From contig NZ_CP040396.1 in assembly GCF_005577435.1 (NCBI RefSeq), positions 881,501 to 945,500 of the forward strand: a stretch of DNA of 64,000 nucleotides. Reading direction: 5' to 3'. This DNA is from Paenibacillus algicola. Its GTDB lineage: Bacteria > Bacillota > Bacilli > Paenibacillales > Paenibacillaceae. The notes beneath the pieces were generated by a model. The model was not told the DNA's origin. It made no database searches and saw nothing but the letters and a program-made list of their open reading frames with translations. Position 1 is the first letter of the stretch, and every line of letters begins with the position of its first letter. Both the position numbers and the translations under genes were made by a program. Positions 55,012 through 64,000 of the stretch are shown here, piece after piece.

Positions 55012-57135
55012 ATGGACATTCATGAGGAAGCTCAGCTGAAGAAAGTGAAGGATTCATTGTTATGGAGAAAAATGATGCGGTTTGCTATCCCCTATCGGAA
55101 GCGGATTGCGGGTTCTTTTGTGCTTGCCATGCTGATTGCTGCATTGACCGTAGCCCAGCCGCTGCTTGTAAAAAATGCAATTGATGAGCGCATCCACGGT
55201 ATTTTCAAACCGATGATTGCTACGGATTCCTCCATTGCGCCAGCAGACCTTGCCCCTGTTGTAAACGGGGATGCAATACCTTATGAAGATCGTATGTATT
55301 ATCGGGTTGATGCCAAGGACCTGACTGAATCGGTGGGAGGAGAGAGCGTTCAGCGCGCTCAAATTGTTGCCTATCAAGATCAATATTATGTATTGAACGG
55401 TTGGGTGGAGAGAACAGACGAGCTCACGTTTATTCCCGCCGCAAGCGGGATGGAAATCACGGCACCCGAAGGGCGTACTCAGCTTGTGGAGCCTATGACG
55501 GACAGCCAGGTTCGCGCGTTCCGGAGTCAGGACGTCAGCGGTTTTATTACGATCGGTGTGCTCTTTCTGATCAGTGTCGTATTGGCAGGGGTGTTTACAT
55601 ACTGGCAATCCATATTGCTTCAAACGACGGGACAACACATCATTCGTGATCTGCGTGTTGTCATGTTTGAGCATTTGGCGAAGCTGCAGACCTCGTTCTA
55701 TGATCGAAATCCTGTAGGCCGGCTCGTAACCCGGGTAGCTTATGACGTCGAAGCCGTGAATCAATTGTTCTCACAGGTTATTGTCAATCTGGCCAAGGAG
55801 CTGCTGTTGTTGATCGGGATCGCTGCGATTATGCTTCATCTCGACGTTTCACTGGCACTCGTTTCGTTTGCGATGATTCCACTGCTGATTGTTATTACGA
55901 TTTATTTCAAAAAGGTGATTCGGGAATCGCAGCGGCTCTCCCGCATCATGCTCTCCAAACTGAACTCGTTCCTGGCTGAAAGCTTGAGCGGCATGAGTAT
56001 CGTCCAAATATTTACTCGGGAGAAGAAGCAGCTGGAGCAGTTTGTGGGTCTCAACGATGCGCATTACCAAGCAGGCATGAAAGCAACGGTAAATAACTCT
56101 CTTTTTAATCCGCTGATTGGACTCTTCGGCAATCTGGCCCTGGCTCTCATCGTATGGTACGGGGGTGGCTCTGTGTTGGCGGCTACCGTTACGTTTGGGG
56201 TCGTGTACGCTTTTACAACATATGTTCGCCAATTCTTCCAGCCGTTAATGGCGCTCTCAGACCGCTACACCCAAATCCAGATGGCATTGACATCAGCAGA
56301 GCGTATCTTTGAGCTTCTGGAAGAACAGCCGGCTATCATGAATTCGCCGCACGCGAAGGAGGTTACCAAGCCGCTTCAGGGCAGCATAGTCTTCGACAAG
56401 GTGTGGTTCGCCTATGAGGCTGACGATTGGGTGCTTAAAGATATCAGCTTTGAGGTCAAGCCGGGAGAAACGGTGGCCTTTGTAGGCTCAACCGGGGCAG
56501 GGAAGAGCTCGATCATTCAGCTGATTAATCGTTTCTATGATATACAAAAGGGAAGCATTTGCTTGGACGGGAAGCCTTTAGACAGCTATGCATTGACGGG
56601 GCTCAGACAATCGGTGGGAGTTATTCAGCAGGATCCGTTCGTGTTTACAGGCAACGTATATGAGAATATACGGCTCAACCGCACGGATATTTCCGATGAA
56701 GAAATTACATTGGCCGCGAAGGCGCTGCACATGGATAGCTTCATTCAGCAGCTGCCGCAGCAATACGAAACCATGCTGGGGGAGCGGGGGATCAAGCTTT
56801 CGTCTGGACAACAGCAGCTATTGTCCTTTCTCCGGGTGTACGTAAACAATCCGGACATCCTGATTCTCGATGAAGCTACGGCTCACGTGGATACAGAAAC
56901 CGAGCAAACTCTGCAGGCCGGGCTGCTTGAAATGTCCAAAGGCAAAACGACATTGATTGTAGCGCATCGTCTATCCACGATCCGTCATGCGGATAAGATT
57001 ATTGTGCTTCATAAGGGTGAAATCAAAGAGGTGGGTACGCATCATGCTTTACTCCAGCAAAAGGGAGTGTATCGTAAATTATATGATCTGCAGAACAAAG
57101 AACACAGCTTGGATGCCATGCCCCATGTACAGTAG
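55012..57135 (+). CDS. ABC exporter half-transporter, catalytic subunit (YheH/BmrD-like)
   Basis: The 707-residue subunit has Walker A GSTGAGKSS and an intact catalytic Glu in ILILDEATAHVD. Its signature is altered to LSSGQQQ, complementing the defects of the upstream subunit. An extra extracellular region of about 100 residues lies between the first and second membrane helices (about 50-165), as in BmrD/YheH. The ATG directly follows the previous stop. The gene ends 5 bases before the convergent AraC gene's stop. Confidence 0.9.
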   Translation: MDIHEEAQLKKVKDSLLWRKMMRFAIPYRKRIAGSFVLAMLIAALTVAQPLLVKNAIDERIHGIFKPMIATDSSIAPADLAPVVNGDAIPYEDRMYYRVDAKDLTESVGGESVQRAQIVAYQDQYYVLNGWVERTDELTFIPAASGMEITAPEGRTQLVEPMTDSQVRAFRSQDVSGFITIGVLFLISVVLAGVFTYWQSILLQTTGQHIIRDLRVVMFEHLAKLQTSFYDRNPVGRLVTRVAYDVEAVNQLFSQVIVNLAKELLLLIGIAAIMLHLDVSLALVSFAMIPLLIVITIYFKKVIRESQRLSRIMLSKLNSFLAESLSGMSIVQIFTREKKQLEQFVGLNDAHYQAGMKATVNNSLFNPLIGLFGNLALALIVWYGGGSVLAATVTFGVVYAFTTYVRQFFQPLMALSDRYTQIQMALTSAERIFELLEEQPAIMNSPHAKEVTKPLQGSIVFDKVWFAYEADDWVLKDISFEVKPGETVAFVGSTGAGKSSIIQLINRFYDIQKGSICLDGKPLDSYALTGLRQSVGVIQQDPFVFTGNVYENIRLNRTDISDEEITLAAKALHMDSFIQQLPQQYETMLGERGIKLSSGQQQLLSFLRVYVNNPDILILDEATAHVDTETEQTLQAGLLEMSKGKTTLIVAHRLSTIRHADKIIVLHKGEIKEVGTHHALLQQKGVYRKLYDLQNKEHSLDAMPHVQ

Positions 57136-57140
57136 CAGAG

Positions 57141-57989
57141 TTAGTGCTTGGGCGTTGTCTCATAGTTTTTGGCGTAGGTGGAAGGAGAGAGGCCTTCGGT
57201 CTTCTTGAACAGGCGGCTGAAATATAGCTCGTCCTCGTACCCTACGCTGCGCGCAATGGCCTTCAGTCTGTAATCCGATAAAATCAACAGCTCCTTCGCG
57301 CGGTCCATACGCAGATGCGTTAAATAGTGAATCGGGCTGTAATTCGTATATTTTTTGAATAAACGAGAGTAGTGGCTAATGCTCAGACTAGCCATCGTAG
57401 ACAGCTGATCTAAGGTAATGTTTTCGTTGTAGTGATTGACCATATAATTGATCGTTTTTTCTATAGCCATCGTGGTATCCCCGGTGACCAGTTGAGTTCT
57501 TAAATCCGTCAGTATTTGCATAAGCAGCTCAAGGAACAGAATGCGCCGATGCATCAAGGTAAACTCACCTCGACGCTTCATATTTTGCACTAATTGTTCC
57601 ATCGTGTTCACCAAGGAAAGAGGCGTCAGGATCGTATACGCCCCGCTCAGCGGAAAGGGCGAGGGTGTACTGTGATCTGAATTGCCGGGGTCATTCGAGG
57701 CACAAGCTAGGGCATACTCAAATCGGACGAAATAAAACTCAATGGCTGGCTCAGACATGCGCTCAACGACCATGCCGGGCGACACGACGAACAGCCTGCC
57801 AGGCTCCGCCGTATATGAGTTTCCGTCCAGCATGAAGGTTCCGCTGCCTCTGGTGACCATCCATATGCTATGAAAGCGATGTTTGTACGCTTTGCTGTGC
57901 CAGCATGGTCCGTGCTTGGCTAAGCCGGCAATGAGAACGTTAAAGTTCATTTGATTCAGCTGCTTCATGATTTCCCATGGTTTACTCAA
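57141..57989 (-). CDS. AraC-family transcriptional regulator
   Basis: The 282-residue protein has an N-terminal cupin domain (HRFHSIWMVTRGSGTFMLDG). The C-terminal AraC double HTH (about 180-278) includes ASLSISHYSRLFKKYTN and IARSVGYEDELYFSRLFKK. The TTG at 57989 has AGGGGGG 8 bases upstream. It is divergent from mannose-6-phosphate isomerase, which starts 143 bases away, and may regulate it. Confidence 0.87.
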   Translation of the reverse strand: MSKPWEIMKQLNQMNFNVLIAGLAKHGPCWHSKAYKHRFHSIWMVTRGSGTFMLDGNSYTAEPGRLFVVSPGMVVERMSEPAIEFYFVRFEYALACASNDPGNSDHSTPSPFPLSGAYTILTPLSLVNTMEQLVQNMKRRGEFTLMHRRILFLELLMQILTDLRTQLVTGDTTMAIEKTINYMVNHYNENITLDQLSTMASLSISHYSRLFKKYTNYSPIHYLTHLRMDRAKELLILSDYRLKAIARSVGYEDELYFSRLFKKTEGLSPSTYAKNYETTPKH

Positions 57990-58132
57990 GCTGGTTTCCC
58001 CCCTAGTCTCTATACGATTTATACAAGACCCACGCTACAGTTATTCATTATAATAGCTTCGGCTTGGTATTTTAACCTATTTTTCTCAGCATGCAGCAAT
58101 GTCATAAACCTTACATGCATACAGGAGGCCGT

Positions 58133-59161
58133 ATGAGTCAATATATTTTGAAGCTGAATGAGAACCGAGTGCGAAGAAATTACCGCGGAGGCTATGGGCT
58201 TGACGTATTCAAGGGAAAAGAGGCTTGTGCCGACGGGGAGACTCCGGAGGATTGGATCTGCTCTACGGTGACAGCCAAGAATCCGGGTCTTGCGCCACGG
58301 GAAAACGAGGGCTTATCCCAGGTGCTTGTGGATGGGGAGCTCATCACGGTAAAAGAGCTGTTTGAACGAGAGAAGGAATTTTATTTAGGAGCGGCGGCGG
58401 AAATGCCGTTTCTGTGCAAGCTGCTTGATTCCCAGATGAGACTGCATACACAGGCTCATCCTACGAAGAAGTTCTCGCGTGCCTTCCTGAATTCAAATCA
58501 CGGCAAGCTGGAATGCTATTATATTCTGGATGTCCGGGATGATGTCGAGCCCTATATCCGGCTGGGGTTTCAGCATTCGCCTGCGCGGATGGAGTGGAAG
58601 AGGATCATCGAGACGCAGGATTTAAAAGCGATGGATGACTGCTTTGAGCGGATACCGGTTCAGCCCGGACATATCTGGTACATTCCGGGCGGCGTTCCGC
58701 ACGCGATAGGCGAGGGAATTACGATGATTGAAATTATGGAGCCTTCGGATTGGGTCGTGCGGTGTGAATTTGAGCGCGAAGGGCTGGTTGTACCGCCGGA
58801 AGCCCGGTTTATGGGAAGGGATCTGGAGTTTTGCCTGGATGTGTTTGATTATACAGAATATACTCCGCAGGAGGTGCAGGACAAGTTCAAGCTGACCCCG
58901 AAGCCGCGCGGTCAGGTGGAGAACCTGGTCGATACAGATATAACCCGGGATTTCAGAGTGGATCGGCTGAAGGTACAGGGTGAAACCACATTGGCCACGG
59001 AGAACAGGCTGATGGTGGGAATTGTTGTGACCTCTGAAGCCGAGATTTGTGCGGGGGGAAGCTGGTTCAAGGTGAGCAAAGGGGAGAGCTTTGTTGTGGC
59101 CGCCAAGGCTACCGAGATTCATTTCCGGGGAGATCACGCGGAGATCATCTTGATCAGCTAG
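58133..59161 (+). CDS. manA: Mannose-6-phosphate isomerase, class I
   Basis: The 342-residue cupin-fold zinc enzyme interconverts mannose 6-phosphate and fructose 6-phosphate in the cytoplasm. Zinc ligands are visible in RLHTQAHP, LECYYIL and PGGVPHAIG. Expected length and both cupin halves are present. The ATG at 58133 has CAGGAGG 6 bases upstream. It could complete the mannoside route begun by the GH130/epimerase pair, after mannose 1-phosphate conversion. A terminator follows. Confidence 0.9.
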   Translation: MSQYILKLNENRVRRNYRGGYGLDVFKGKEACADGETPEDWICSTVTAKNPGLAPRENEGLSQVLVDGELITVKELFEREKEFYLGAAAEMPFLCKLLDSQMRLHTQAHPTKKFSRAFLNSNHGKLECYYILDVRDDVEPYIRLGFQHSPARMEWKRIIETQDLKAMDDCFERIPVQPGHIWYIPGGVPHAIGEGITMIEIMEPSDWVVRCEFEREGLVVPPEARFMGRDLEFCLDVFDYTEYTPQEVQDKFKLTPKPRGQVENLVDTDITRDFRVDRLKVQGETTLATENRLMVGIVVTSEAEICAGGSWFKVSKGESFVVAAKATEIHFRGDHAEIILIS

Positions 59162-59176
59162 GAAATCACGGAGAAT

Positions 59177-59226
59177 GAGCCGAGTGAATTCAGGATGGGG
59201 TGCCTGAGTTTGCTCGGCTTTTTTTA
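59177..59226 (+). terminator. Rho-independent terminator after manA
   Basis: AGCCGAG and CTCGGCT close a longer stem with inner TTCAGG/CCTGAG-type pairing, followed by seven T. Confidence 0.85.
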
Positions 59227-59361
59227 TCATAAATCCCCTTCTGTATTCTGCCTTACGGTCTGGAGTCCGTCCATTGTGGTAAGATAGGTGAAAAAAACAA
59301 GGCTGCAGGCCCGGCATGATTCCGGCGGCGGTCATTGTGACAAAGCCGCGGAGGATGAGCG

Positions 59362-60033
59362 ATGAACAAAATACCCCCTTGGATATGGAAGGCGCTTGGA
59401 GCAGCAGCCATTGTTGGCGGCTTGCTATGGTTTCATCAGAATGTGCTGGATCTCAGCCCGAGTACGATTCAGGCCTGGATGCTCTCGCTCGGCTGGGCGG
59501 CGCCGGTCATTTATATCGCGCTATATACACTGCGGCCGCTGATTCTGTTCCCGGCCTCCCTATTGTCTGTGGCTGGCGGATTGGCCTTCGGGCCGCTGTG
59601 GGGAACGGTGTATACGATCGCAGGTGCTGTCATGGGAGCGGCGGTCGCCTTTATGGCTGCACGAATGCTGGGAAAACGACTTGTGAAGAAGGAATGGAAG
59701 GGCCAATGGAGCAAGGTGCAGCAGCAGCTGGAGGAGCGCGGATTTGTCTATGTTGTGGTGCTGCGGCTCATTCCGTTATTTCCCTTTGACCTGATCAGCT
59801 ATGCGGCGGGAGCCTCGAAGGTCAGGCTGCTGCCGTTTGTGCTCGGCACGCTGGTCGGGATAATACCGGGAACCTTTGCCTACAATTTTCTCGGCGCGAG
59901 CCTGGCAGAGGGCAGGACCGGGCTTATTCTGGCCGCTGCGGCCGTGCTTCTGATTGCAATTGCGTTACCGCTGCTCATTAAACGAAAGATGAATACGGCA
60001 AAGGACAAGAGAGAAAATCCCAAGGAAGCATAA
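59362..60033 (+). CDS. TVP38/DedA-type membrane protein
   Basis: The 223-residue protein has about five or six hydrophobic segments. The VTT-type core is seen in FPASLLSVAGGLAFGPLWG, LRLIPLFPFDLISYAAG and LGTLVGIIPGTFAYNFLG. A basic C-terminal tail follows. Family members are implicated in membrane lipid handling, but their precise role is not settled. GGAGG precedes the ATG at about 8 bases. It stands alone between manA and the dus gene. Confidence 0.87.
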   Translation: MNKIPPWIWKALGAAAIVGGLLWFHQNVLDLSPSTIQAWMLSLGWAAPVIYIALYTLRPLILFPASLLSVAGGLAFGPLWGTVYTIAGAVMGAAVAFMAARMLGKRLVKKEWKGQWSKVQQQLEERGFVYVVVLRLIPLFPFDLISYAAGASKVRLLPFVLGTLVGIIPGTFAYNFLGASLAEGRTGLILAAAAVLLIAIALPLLIKRKMNTAKDKRENPKEA

Positions 60034-60199
60034 GTGCTGAGTGCGGACCACTCCAGGCTTGACCTGATCCTGATCTGCGGGTCTTGCCGTTTCATCCATG
60101 CCGCAAACCCGCTATAATGGGAGAGGATGCATGACATCACATGATATTGGGAAACTGCGGGATTCACGTTGTCCTGGTATAAATAGAGAGGTTTTGAAG

Positions 60200-61177
60200 A
60201 TGAAGAATCATTTCTGGCTGGAATTGCCGCGGCCATTCTTCGTGCTGGCACCGATGGAGGATGTAACGGATGTCGTGTTCCGGCACGTTGTAAGTGCTGC
60301 GGCAAGACCGGATGTGTTTTTTACGGAGTTTGCGAATACAGAGAGCTACTGTCATCCGGAAGGGAACCAAAGCGTGCGCGGCCGCTTGACGTTTACAGAG
60401 GATGAGCAGCCTATGGTCGCTCATATTTGGGGAGACAAGCCGGAGTATTTTCGCCGGATGAGCATGGGGATGGCGGAGGAAGGCTTCCGAGGCGTTGACA
60501 TTAATATGGGCTGCCCCGTACCGAATGTGGCGGAGCACGGCAAGGGCAGCGGCCTCATCTGCCGGCCGGATCTGGCCGGAGACATCGTCCAGGCTGCCAA
60601 GGCAGGGGGCTTGCCCGTTAGCGTGAAGACTAGACTTGGCTTTCATGCTGTAGAGGAATGGCGGAGCTGGCTGACTCATATTTTGAAGCAGGATATTGCC
60701 AACCTCTCCATCCATTTGCGGACCAGAGACGAGATGAGCAAGGTGCCGGCACACTGGGAGCTGATTCCGGAGATCAAGCAGCTTCGGGATGAGATCGCGC
60801 CGGATACGCTGCTTACGATCAATGGAGATATTGCGGATCGTAAGGCCGGATTGAAGCTGGCCGAGCAGTATGGTGTGGATGGCATTATGATCGGGCGGGG
60901 GATTTTTCACAATCCGTTTGCCTTCGAGAAGGAGCCTAGAGAGCACAGCAGTGAGGAGCTATTGAATTTGCTGCGGCTGCACCTCGATCTTCACGACCAG
61001 TACTCCGCGCTGGAGCATCGCTCGTTCCGGCCGCTGGCCCGCTTCTTCAAGATCTATGTCCGCGGCTTCCGCGGCGCAGGCGAGCTACGGAATCAATTAA
61101 TGAACGCCAGATCCACAAGTGAGGTCCGTTCCCTACTGGAGACTTTCGGGGATGTGGAGCACAGCAGAACGGAATAG
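60200..61177 (+). CDS. dus: tRNA-dihydrouridine synthase
   Basis: The 325-residue flavoprotein reduces uridines in tRNA. It shows the FMN-barrel start [15 protein letters not shown] and the catalytic-Cys segment [38 protein letters not shown] and [13 protein letters not shown] follow. The ATG at 60200 is preferred over the longer frame because GAGAGG lies about 9 bases upstream. The CPVPN form resembles a divergent Firmicute Dus subgroup. A terminator follows. Confidence 0.9.
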   Translation: MKNHFWLELPRPFFVLAPMEDVTDVVFRHVVSAAARPDVFFTEFANTESYCHPEGNQSVRGRLTFTEDEQPMVAHIWGDKPEYFRRMSMGMAEEGFRGVDINMGCPVPNVAEHGKGSGLICRPDLAGDIVQAAKAGGLPVSVKTRLGFHAVEEWRSWLTHILKQDIANLSIHLRTRDEMSKVPAHWELIPEIKQLRDEIAPDTLLTINGDIADRKAGLKLAEQYGVDGIMIGRGIFHNPFAFEKEPREHSSEELLNLLRLHLDLHDQYSALEHRSFRPLARFFKIYVRGFRGAGELRNQLMNARSTSEVRSLLETFGDVEHSRTE

Positions 61178-61209
61178 ACATAAGAAATGGCAGCATGAAT
61201 TAAGCACAG

Positions 61210-61255
61210 AGCCGGATAAGACAGGAGGCTGCTCCTGTTATTGTCCGGCTTTTTG
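61210..61255 (+). terminator. Rho-independent terminator after dus
   Basis: AGCCGGATAAGACAGGAG and CTCCTGTTATTGTCCGGCT form a long stem with a small internal loop, followed by TTTT. Confidence 0.85.
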
Positions 61256-61408
61256 CGTATGCCATGGATTTACGGCGCTGCAAATGTATTGGAGCAAAAA
61301 GGAGTATAAAAACAAAAATCGGGGCATTTCTTTGGCAACGGGAATCAGGAATACTAAAAGAGCTAGAGGGTGGAAGAAATTATCATCGATCAGGAGGGAT
61401 ATTTCAAA

Positions 61409-64000
61409 ATGACAGCGCTATCAAAAAAGAGCGGCTCCAGTAAACCGGGGACCCGGCTCCGGAAGCGAACGGCTCTGGTGCTCAGCTTGCTGCTTGCAGC
61501 CACTCATGTCCCGGTGACGGGTGGAGCTTGGACAACACAGGTGTCCGCTCAATCGACACTCGTCAACCAGCTGGAAGAAAAGAGCCACTGGGCAGCCCCG
61601 GTGCTGCAGAAGTGGCATAACGAAGGACTGCTTACAGGCTATCCGGATGGCAGTCTGCGGCCGGATCAAGTGATTACACGGGCGGAGCTGGTCAAGCTGC
61701 TTCACACGATGTTTGGTTTTAATGAGCAAGGCAGTGCAAGCTTCCATGATGTCAAAGCTGAGCAGTGGTTTGCGGCCGCAGTCTCTGCGGTGGAAGCGGC
61801 GGGATATGTACGAGGCTATCCGGACGGCAGCTTCCGTCCAAGCCAGGCAGTTACACGAGAGCAGGCTGCTCATGTGCTGGCAGGACTGTTTTCTCTTAAC
61901 GCAACGGCAGACACATCTTTAACCGGCTACAAGGATGCCGGCGATGTGAGCAAGTACGCGCAGGAAAGCACGGCAAAGCTTGCAGCCAGCGGGATCCTGC
62001 AGGGCTATCCGGACGGCACCCTTCGGCCACGCACTCCGCTTACACGAGCAGAGCTGGTCAGTCTTCTGGAGCGGTTAGCGCCGAGGATGATGAAGCAGGG
62101 AGAAACACTCACAGGTGAAACCGTGAAGGGCAATCTGCTGGTTCGAGCAGCAGGTGCGGTGATCCGCAATACTATAGTGAATGGAAACGTATTTCTCGCA
62201 GCTGGTATTGGTGAGGGAGATGCGTCTTTAGAGCAAACGACGGTCAAAGGCACTCTGTTTGTCCATGGCGGCGGCAGCAATAGCATCTATCTGGCTGACT
62301 CTTCCGTAGAAGAGCTGCAGTTGAATAAACAAGAGGGTCCGGTGCGAATCGTTATTTCGGGAGCCTCGGAGATTGGCCGCGTGGATGTGCAGACCCCGGC
62401 GGTGATTGAGGTGGAAGAAGGAGCCTCTATCGAGGTGATCCATATTCATTCCGGTGCAGCGGGTACCACGATTACCGGAAAGGGACAGATCCGCGAAATC
62501 ACAAATGAGGGGGATGAGGTTACCCTGAACGGCAAAACCTTGGGTCGCGGGAAGACAGAGCCGGTCGGGGGTGTAGCACCGCAAACACCAGGCGGCACTC
62601 CGCAGACCCCTGCTGCGCCAGGCTCCGGAGGCGGCACTCCGCAGATTCCTTCCGTGCCAAATCCCGGCAGTGGAAATCCACAGCCGGAGCCGGGAGACGA
62701 GAGCGACTGGACATTGGTGTGGAGTGATGAGTTCGATGGGACAGGCTCCAACCTGGATGTGAACGGAGTCAACCTGGATTTATGGGATTATCAGCTGGGA
62801 ACCGGAGCCGAGTACGGTCTGGACGGCTGGGGAAATAATGAACAGCAATATTACCGGGCGGAAAACGCCAAGGTGGAGAACGGCAGCCTGATCATTGAGG
62901 CGCGAAATGACGGTTACGGAGGGAAACCGTACACGTCTTCCCGACTGTACACGCAGCCGACCTTTACTAAGAAATATGGCCGATTTGAAGCGCGTATGAA
63001 GCTTCCGGTCGGTTCCGGCTTCTGGCCTGCCTTCTGGATGATGCCGGCCGACAATCGGTACGGAGGCTGGGCGGCTTCCGGAGAAATCGATATTATGGAA
63101 GCCCGAGGCCGGCTGCCGGGAGAGGTTGGCGGAACGATCCATTATGGAGAAAGCTGGCCGCTGAATCGGAGTACAGGAGCGGAATACCATTTCCCGGAGG
63201 GTACCGATATTTCGGATTTTCATACGTATGCTGTGGAATGGGAGCCTGGAGTGCTGCGCTGGTATGTCGATGGCGAGCTCTATCAGGAGCTGACCAACTG
63301 GGACAGCTGGGGCAAGAATATGCCAGCCAAATATGCGTTCCCGGCTCCATTTGATCAGGAGTTTTACCTGATCTTGAATTTGGCCGTGGGCGGCAATTAT
63401 GATGGGGGACGCAATCCGGATGCCTCTTTGCTGCCTTCGACTATGGAGGTAGATTATGTTCGTGTTTACGAGCTGACAGGCAGACCATACAACACGCCCG
63501 TAGAACCGCAGGTGCTGGCTGAGCCGCTGCCTGAAGGGGCCAAAGAAGCGGTCAATGGGAACTACGTGCATGATATGCTTTACGAGCAGCCGATCAAGGA
63601 AGTGGCTGCAGACGGGGAAGCCTTAAGCCCGGATTATTGGAATTTTGTTCATATCAGCACCTTTGGCGGCAACGGAACTGCGGCTGTAGAATTGCTGGAC
63701 GGCATTCCATTTGCCAAGCTGGGCATCACAGCTGCCGGTAATGCTGCGCATGCGGTGCAGCTTATACAGCATGTTTCACTGGGTAAAGGAAGATGGTATA
63801 AATTAAGCTTTGATGCCAAGGCCGGGGCAGATCGGACGATGGCAGTGAAGCTGGGAGGAGGCGCTGATCGAGGCTGGGGCGCTTATTCCAGAACGCTTGA
63901 AGCCCAGCTGAGTCCCGAGCTTCAGCGCTACGAGCTGGTTTTCCAGATGGAGAAAGAAACGGATCTGAATGCCAGACTTGAATTTAATGCGGGCTTGAAT
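61409..64000 (+). CDS. SLH-anchored GH16 glycoside hydrolase (3' end beyond the window)
   Basis: The frame is open from the ATG at 61409 (AGGAGGG about 10 bases upstream) to the window edge, giving 864 residues. A signal peptide (about 1-49) is followed by three SLH domains (about 60-103, 121-162 and 183-225). A bactofilin-like right-handed repeat region (about 235-375), a Gly/Pro linker and a GH16 domain (about 430-690) come next. The GH16 active-site motif EIDIME has the nucleophile Glu559, Asp561 and acid Glu564. A CBM4/9-like beta domain begins after about 730. Endo-beta-1,3-glucanase (laminarinase-type) activity at the cell surface is most likely. Confidence 0.92.
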   Translation, partial: MTALSKKSGSSKPGTRLRKRTALVLSLLLAATHVPVTGGAWTTQVSAQSTLVNQLEEKSHWAAPVLQKWHNEGLLTGYPDGSLRPDQVITRAELVKLLHTMFGFNEQGSASFHDVKAEQWFAAAVSAVEAAGYVRGYPDGSFRPSQAVTREQAAHVLAGLFSLNATADTSLTGYKDAGDVSKYAQESTAKLAASGILQGYPDGTLRPRTPLTRAELVSLLERLAPRMMKQGETLTGETVKGNLLVRAAGAVIRNTIVNGNVFLAAGIGEGDASLEQTTVKGTLFVHGGGSNSIYLADSSVEELQLNKQEGPVRIVISGASEIGRVDVQTPAVIEVEEGASIEVIHIHSGAAGTTITGKGQIREITNEGDEVTLNGKTLGRGKTEPVGGVAPQTPGGTPQTPAAPGSGGGTPQIPSVPNPGSGNPQPEPGDESDWTLVWSDEFDGTGSNLDVNGVNLDLWDYQLGTGAEYGLDGWGNNEQQYYRAENAKVENGSLIIEARNDGYGGKPYTSSRLYTQPTFTKKYGRFEARMKLPVGSGFWPAFWMMPADNRYGGWAASGEIDIMEARGRLPGEVGGTIHYGESWPLNRSTGAEYHFPEGTDISDFHTYAVEWEPGVLRWYVDGELYQELTNWDSWGKNMPAKYAFPAPFDQEFYLILNLAVGGNYDGGRNPDASLLPSTMEVDYVRVYELTGRPYNTPVEPQVLAEPLPEGAKEAVNGNYVHDMLYEQPIKEVAADGEALSPDYWNFVHISTFGGNGTAAVELLDGIPFAKLGITAAGNAAHAVQLIQHVSLGKGRWYKLSFDAKAGADRTMAVKLGGGADRGWGAYSRTLEAQLSPELQRYELVFQMEKETDLNARLEFNAGLN

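Noticed and set aside
55060..55764. 234-residue minus-strand open frame
   Set aside because: It is antisense to the ABC exporter subunit, without start signals or family features.
58622..59335. 237-residue minus-strand open frame
   Set aside because: It is a shadow of manA and also runs through that gene's terminator.
60164..60946. 260-residue minus-strand open frame
   Set aside because: It is antisense to the dihydrouridine synthase gene.
62780..63571. 263-residue minus-strand open frame
   Set aside because: It is antisense to the GH16 catalytic domain in GC-rich DNA, where long shadow frames are expected.
1..64000. CRISPR arrays, tRNA or rRNA genes, prophage
   Set aside because: No regularly spaced repeats, cloverleaf-type sequences, rRNA signatures or phage structural genes were seen.

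Overview
The window looks like chromosomal DNA of a Paenibacillus-type Firmicute. The signs are strong AGGAGG-type ribosome sites, frequent TTG/GTG starts, YesM/YesN-type two-component systems, many AraC-family regulators, Lpl/Yte-type sugar importers without their own ATPase, and S-layer-homology (SLH) surface proteins. No rRNA, tRNA, phage or CRISPR was seen. Base composition drifts from AT-rich (left 6 kb) to clearly GC-rich (right 6 kb).

Layout. 1-6000: a short upstream gene tail, a hairpin, then a histidine kinase, a response regulator and a sugar ABC importer (binding protein plus two permeases). 6000-13100: two AraC regulators, a formylglycine-type sulfatase, a PL22-like beta-propeller and a GH78-like alpha-L-rhamnosidase. 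13.4-16.7 kb: a secreted SLH protein. 16.9-20.4 kb: a LacI regulator converging on GH130 mannosylglucose phosphorylase and an AGE-family epimerase, i.e. a beta-mannobiose pathway. 20.4-21.1 kb: decayed gene pieces. 21.5-25.4 kb: a secreted TIM-barrel-like protein and two AraC regulators. 25.6-49.4 kb: the centrepiece, with a GH4 enzyme, three more sulfatases, a second YesN/YesM pair, two Lpl-type permeases, three closely related binding lipoproteins, GH43, a clan GH-A-like hydrolase and two secreted GH49-like beta-helix enzymes. An intact IS256-family element (38302-39662) interrupts it. 49.6-57.1 kb: an OmpR-type two-component pair, a lipoprotein esterase and a heterodimeric ABC exporter. 57.1-64 kb: an AraC regulator, mannose-6-phosphate isomerase, a DedA/TVP38 membrane protein, tRNA-dihydrouridine synthase, and an SLH-anchored GH16 glucanase that runs off the window.

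How the central locus may work (inference). Only the two GH49-like enzymes and the binding proteins carry export signals. All four sulfatases, GH4, GH43, GH78, the PL22-like protein and the GH-A-like enzyme lack them. This suggests secreted GH49 enzymes cut a sulfated polysaccharide, several lipoproteins capture sulfated oligosaccharides, one permease pair imports them, and desulfation and trimming take place in the cytoplasm. The polymer is unknown. Candidate CcpA sites precede three transcription units. A 13-base motif is shared by the permease and binding-protein promoters next to the second two-component system. The IS element sits inside the loop of what was a perfect terminator hairpin.
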